Assembly: GCF_037971845.1 (NCBI RefSeq)
Contig: NZ_CP150227.1
Span: 1,178,001 to 1,242,000, forward strand
Source of the DNA: Paenibacillus sp. FSL R5-0766
Lineage (GTDB): Bacteria; Bacillota; Bacilli; Paenibacillales; Paenibacillaceae
Reading direction: 5' to 3'
DNA: 64,000 bases
How positions within the stretch are numbered: the first letter of the stretch is position 1; each line of letters opens with the position of its first letter. Below the pieces are notes generated by a model. The model did no database searches, was not told where the DNA came from, and saw only the letters and a program-made list of their open reading frames with translations. Positions 63,013 to 64,000 of the stretch are shown one piece after another. The position numbers and the translations under genes were made by a program.

Positions 63013-64000
63013 ATGGAGTCACCTTACCTGCTGGAGATGAATGGAGTTTCCAAAGCATTTCCGGGTGTGCAGGCACTAAGTCAGGTCACATTTAAAGTAA
63101 AGCCGGGGACGGTTCACGCCTTGATGGGAGAGAATGGAGCGGGGAAATCCACACTTATGAAATGTCTGTTCGGCATGTATCACCCGGATGAAGGAACGAT
63201 ACGTATCGAAGGAAAGAGTGTGGATATTCCGAATTCCAAAGCGGCCCTACAGCAAGGCATATCCATGATTCATCAGGAGCTGAACCCGGTCCCGCATCGT
63301 CCGGTGATGGAGAATATATGGCTGGGTCGTTTTCCGATGAGGGGAATACTGGTGGACGAGAAACGGATGTATACTGATACGCTGGCGCTGTTCAAAGACT
63401 TGAACTTGGATATTGACCCGAAGGCTCAGGCGGGAACACTGTCTGTCTCCAAAATTCAATCCATGGAAATTGCCAAGGCGGTCTCTTTTCAATCCAAAGT
63501 TATCGTCATGGATGAGCCAACTTCTTCCCTGACAGGCAAGGAAGTGGATCAGCTCTTCGCCATTATTAATGAACTGCGCAGTCGCGGCGTATCCATTATC
63601 TATATTTCACACAAGATGGAGGAGATCCTGACGATCTCGGATGAAGTGACAATCATGCGTGATGGCTTCGTTGTCGGGACATGGGATGCTGCGGATCTAA
63701 CGACAGATCTGATCATTACGCGTATGGTTGGCCGTGATCTGGACGAACGTTTCCCGGAACGGACGAACGTACCCGGTGAAGTGATATTAAAAGCCGAGGG
63801 TCTGACATCAAGCCAGTCCAAATCGTTTCGTGATGTATCCTTTGAGCTGCGAAAAGGTGAAGTTCTTGGCATTGGTGGCCTGGTTGGAGCACAGCGGACA
63901 GAACTGATTGAGTCATTGTTCGGACTGCGTGGACTCGCTTCAGGTACGATTTCGATTCATGGGCGCAAGGTGAAGATTAACTCCCCCGCAGCAGCGAAGC
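63013..64000 (+). CDS. mglA: Sugar ABC transporter ATPase MglA-like (truncated by the window edge)
   Basis: The first 329 codons of a double-ATPase protein, open at the right edge. From ATG 63013 (after GGAAGGGAGGAACCAAG) the first half has Walker A MGENGAGKSTLMKCLFGMY, the Q-loop SMIHQELNPV, the signature LSVSKIQSMEIAKAVSF (degenerate, as in MglA/RbsA), Walker B VIVMDEPTSSLT and the H-loop YISHKMEEI. The second half begins at about residue 255 (ILKAEGLTSSQSKSFRDVSFELRKGEVLGIGGLVGAQRTELIESLFG). The permease mglC would be expected beyond 64000. Confidence 0.93.
   Translation, partial: MESPYLLEMNGVSKAFPGVQALSQVTFKVKPGTVHALMGENGAGKSTLMKCLFGMYHPDEGTIRIEGKSVDIPNSKAALQQGISMIHQELNPVPHRPVMENIWLGRFPMRGILVDEKRMYTDTLALFKDLNLDIDPKAQAGTLSVSKIQSMEIAKAVSFQSKVIVMDEPTSSLTGKEVDQLFAIINELRSRGVSIIYISHKMEEILTISDEVTIMRDGFVVGTWDAADLTTDLIITRMVGRDLDERFPERTNVPGEVILKAEGLTSSQSKSFRDVSFELRKGEVLGIGGLVGAQRTELIESLFGLRGLASGTISIHGRKVKINSPAAAK

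Overview
The window looks like a chromosomal stretch of a Paenibacillus-type Firmicute. Shine-Dalgarno sequences are strong (AAGGAGG type) and GTG and TTG starts are frequent. There are several YesM/YesN-type sensor/AraC-regulator pairs, Lpl/Ytc-type sugar ABC transporters, CcpA-like cre sites, and a rich set of secreted polysaccharide enzymes. No rRNA or tRNA gene was seen. Names rest on recognised motifs and domain order, not on database searches.

Layout. 0-2.3 kb: two PhnE-type phosphonate permeases and a small membrane protein. 2.3-5.2 kb: a large secreted multidomain protein. 5.3-12.8 kb: an ECF sigma factor facing a two-component system, a membrane-anchored TolB-like protein and a MacB/HlyD-type ABC export system; two near-identical operator-like sites tie the sigma and export promoters together. 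13-24.4 kb: polysaccharide degradation, with a GH6 cellulase (GH6-Fn3-Fn3-CBM3), a HAD phosphatase/LacI divergent pair with a perfect palindromic operator, a PL11 rhamnogalacturonan lyase, an AraC regulator and a GH4 alpha-galacturonidase-like enzyme. 24.5-33 kb: a lipoprotein, a PadR module, a polar amino-acid ABC transporter, small membrane proteins, a YhgE/Pip protein and its TetR regulator.

33.4-35.0 kb holds a 25-repeat type I-C-like CRISPR array in three repeat-variant blocks, with no cas gene anywhere in the window. A chemotaxis receptor follows. 37.5-53.7 kb is a second polysaccharide-utilisation locus: a tautomerase-like protein, two Lpl-type permeases, an AraC response regulator and its kinase, an SDR dehydrogenase, a heparinase II/III-type lyase, a sugar-binding lipoprotein and a 1,442-residue esterase/carbohydrate-binding/beta-helix chimera. 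Two homologous promoters, each with a cre-like site at +1, drive the permease half and the binding-protein half. An IS110-superfamily element with a long structured 3' non-coding tail sits inside the locus.

53.7-57 kb: a chemotaxis-receptor remnant, a Vat-like acetyltransferase, HU, a cold-shock protein and a solitary tyrosine recombinase. 57-64 kb: a response regulator, kinase and binding-lipoprotein sensor unit, followed by an Mgl-type sugar importer that runs off the right edge.
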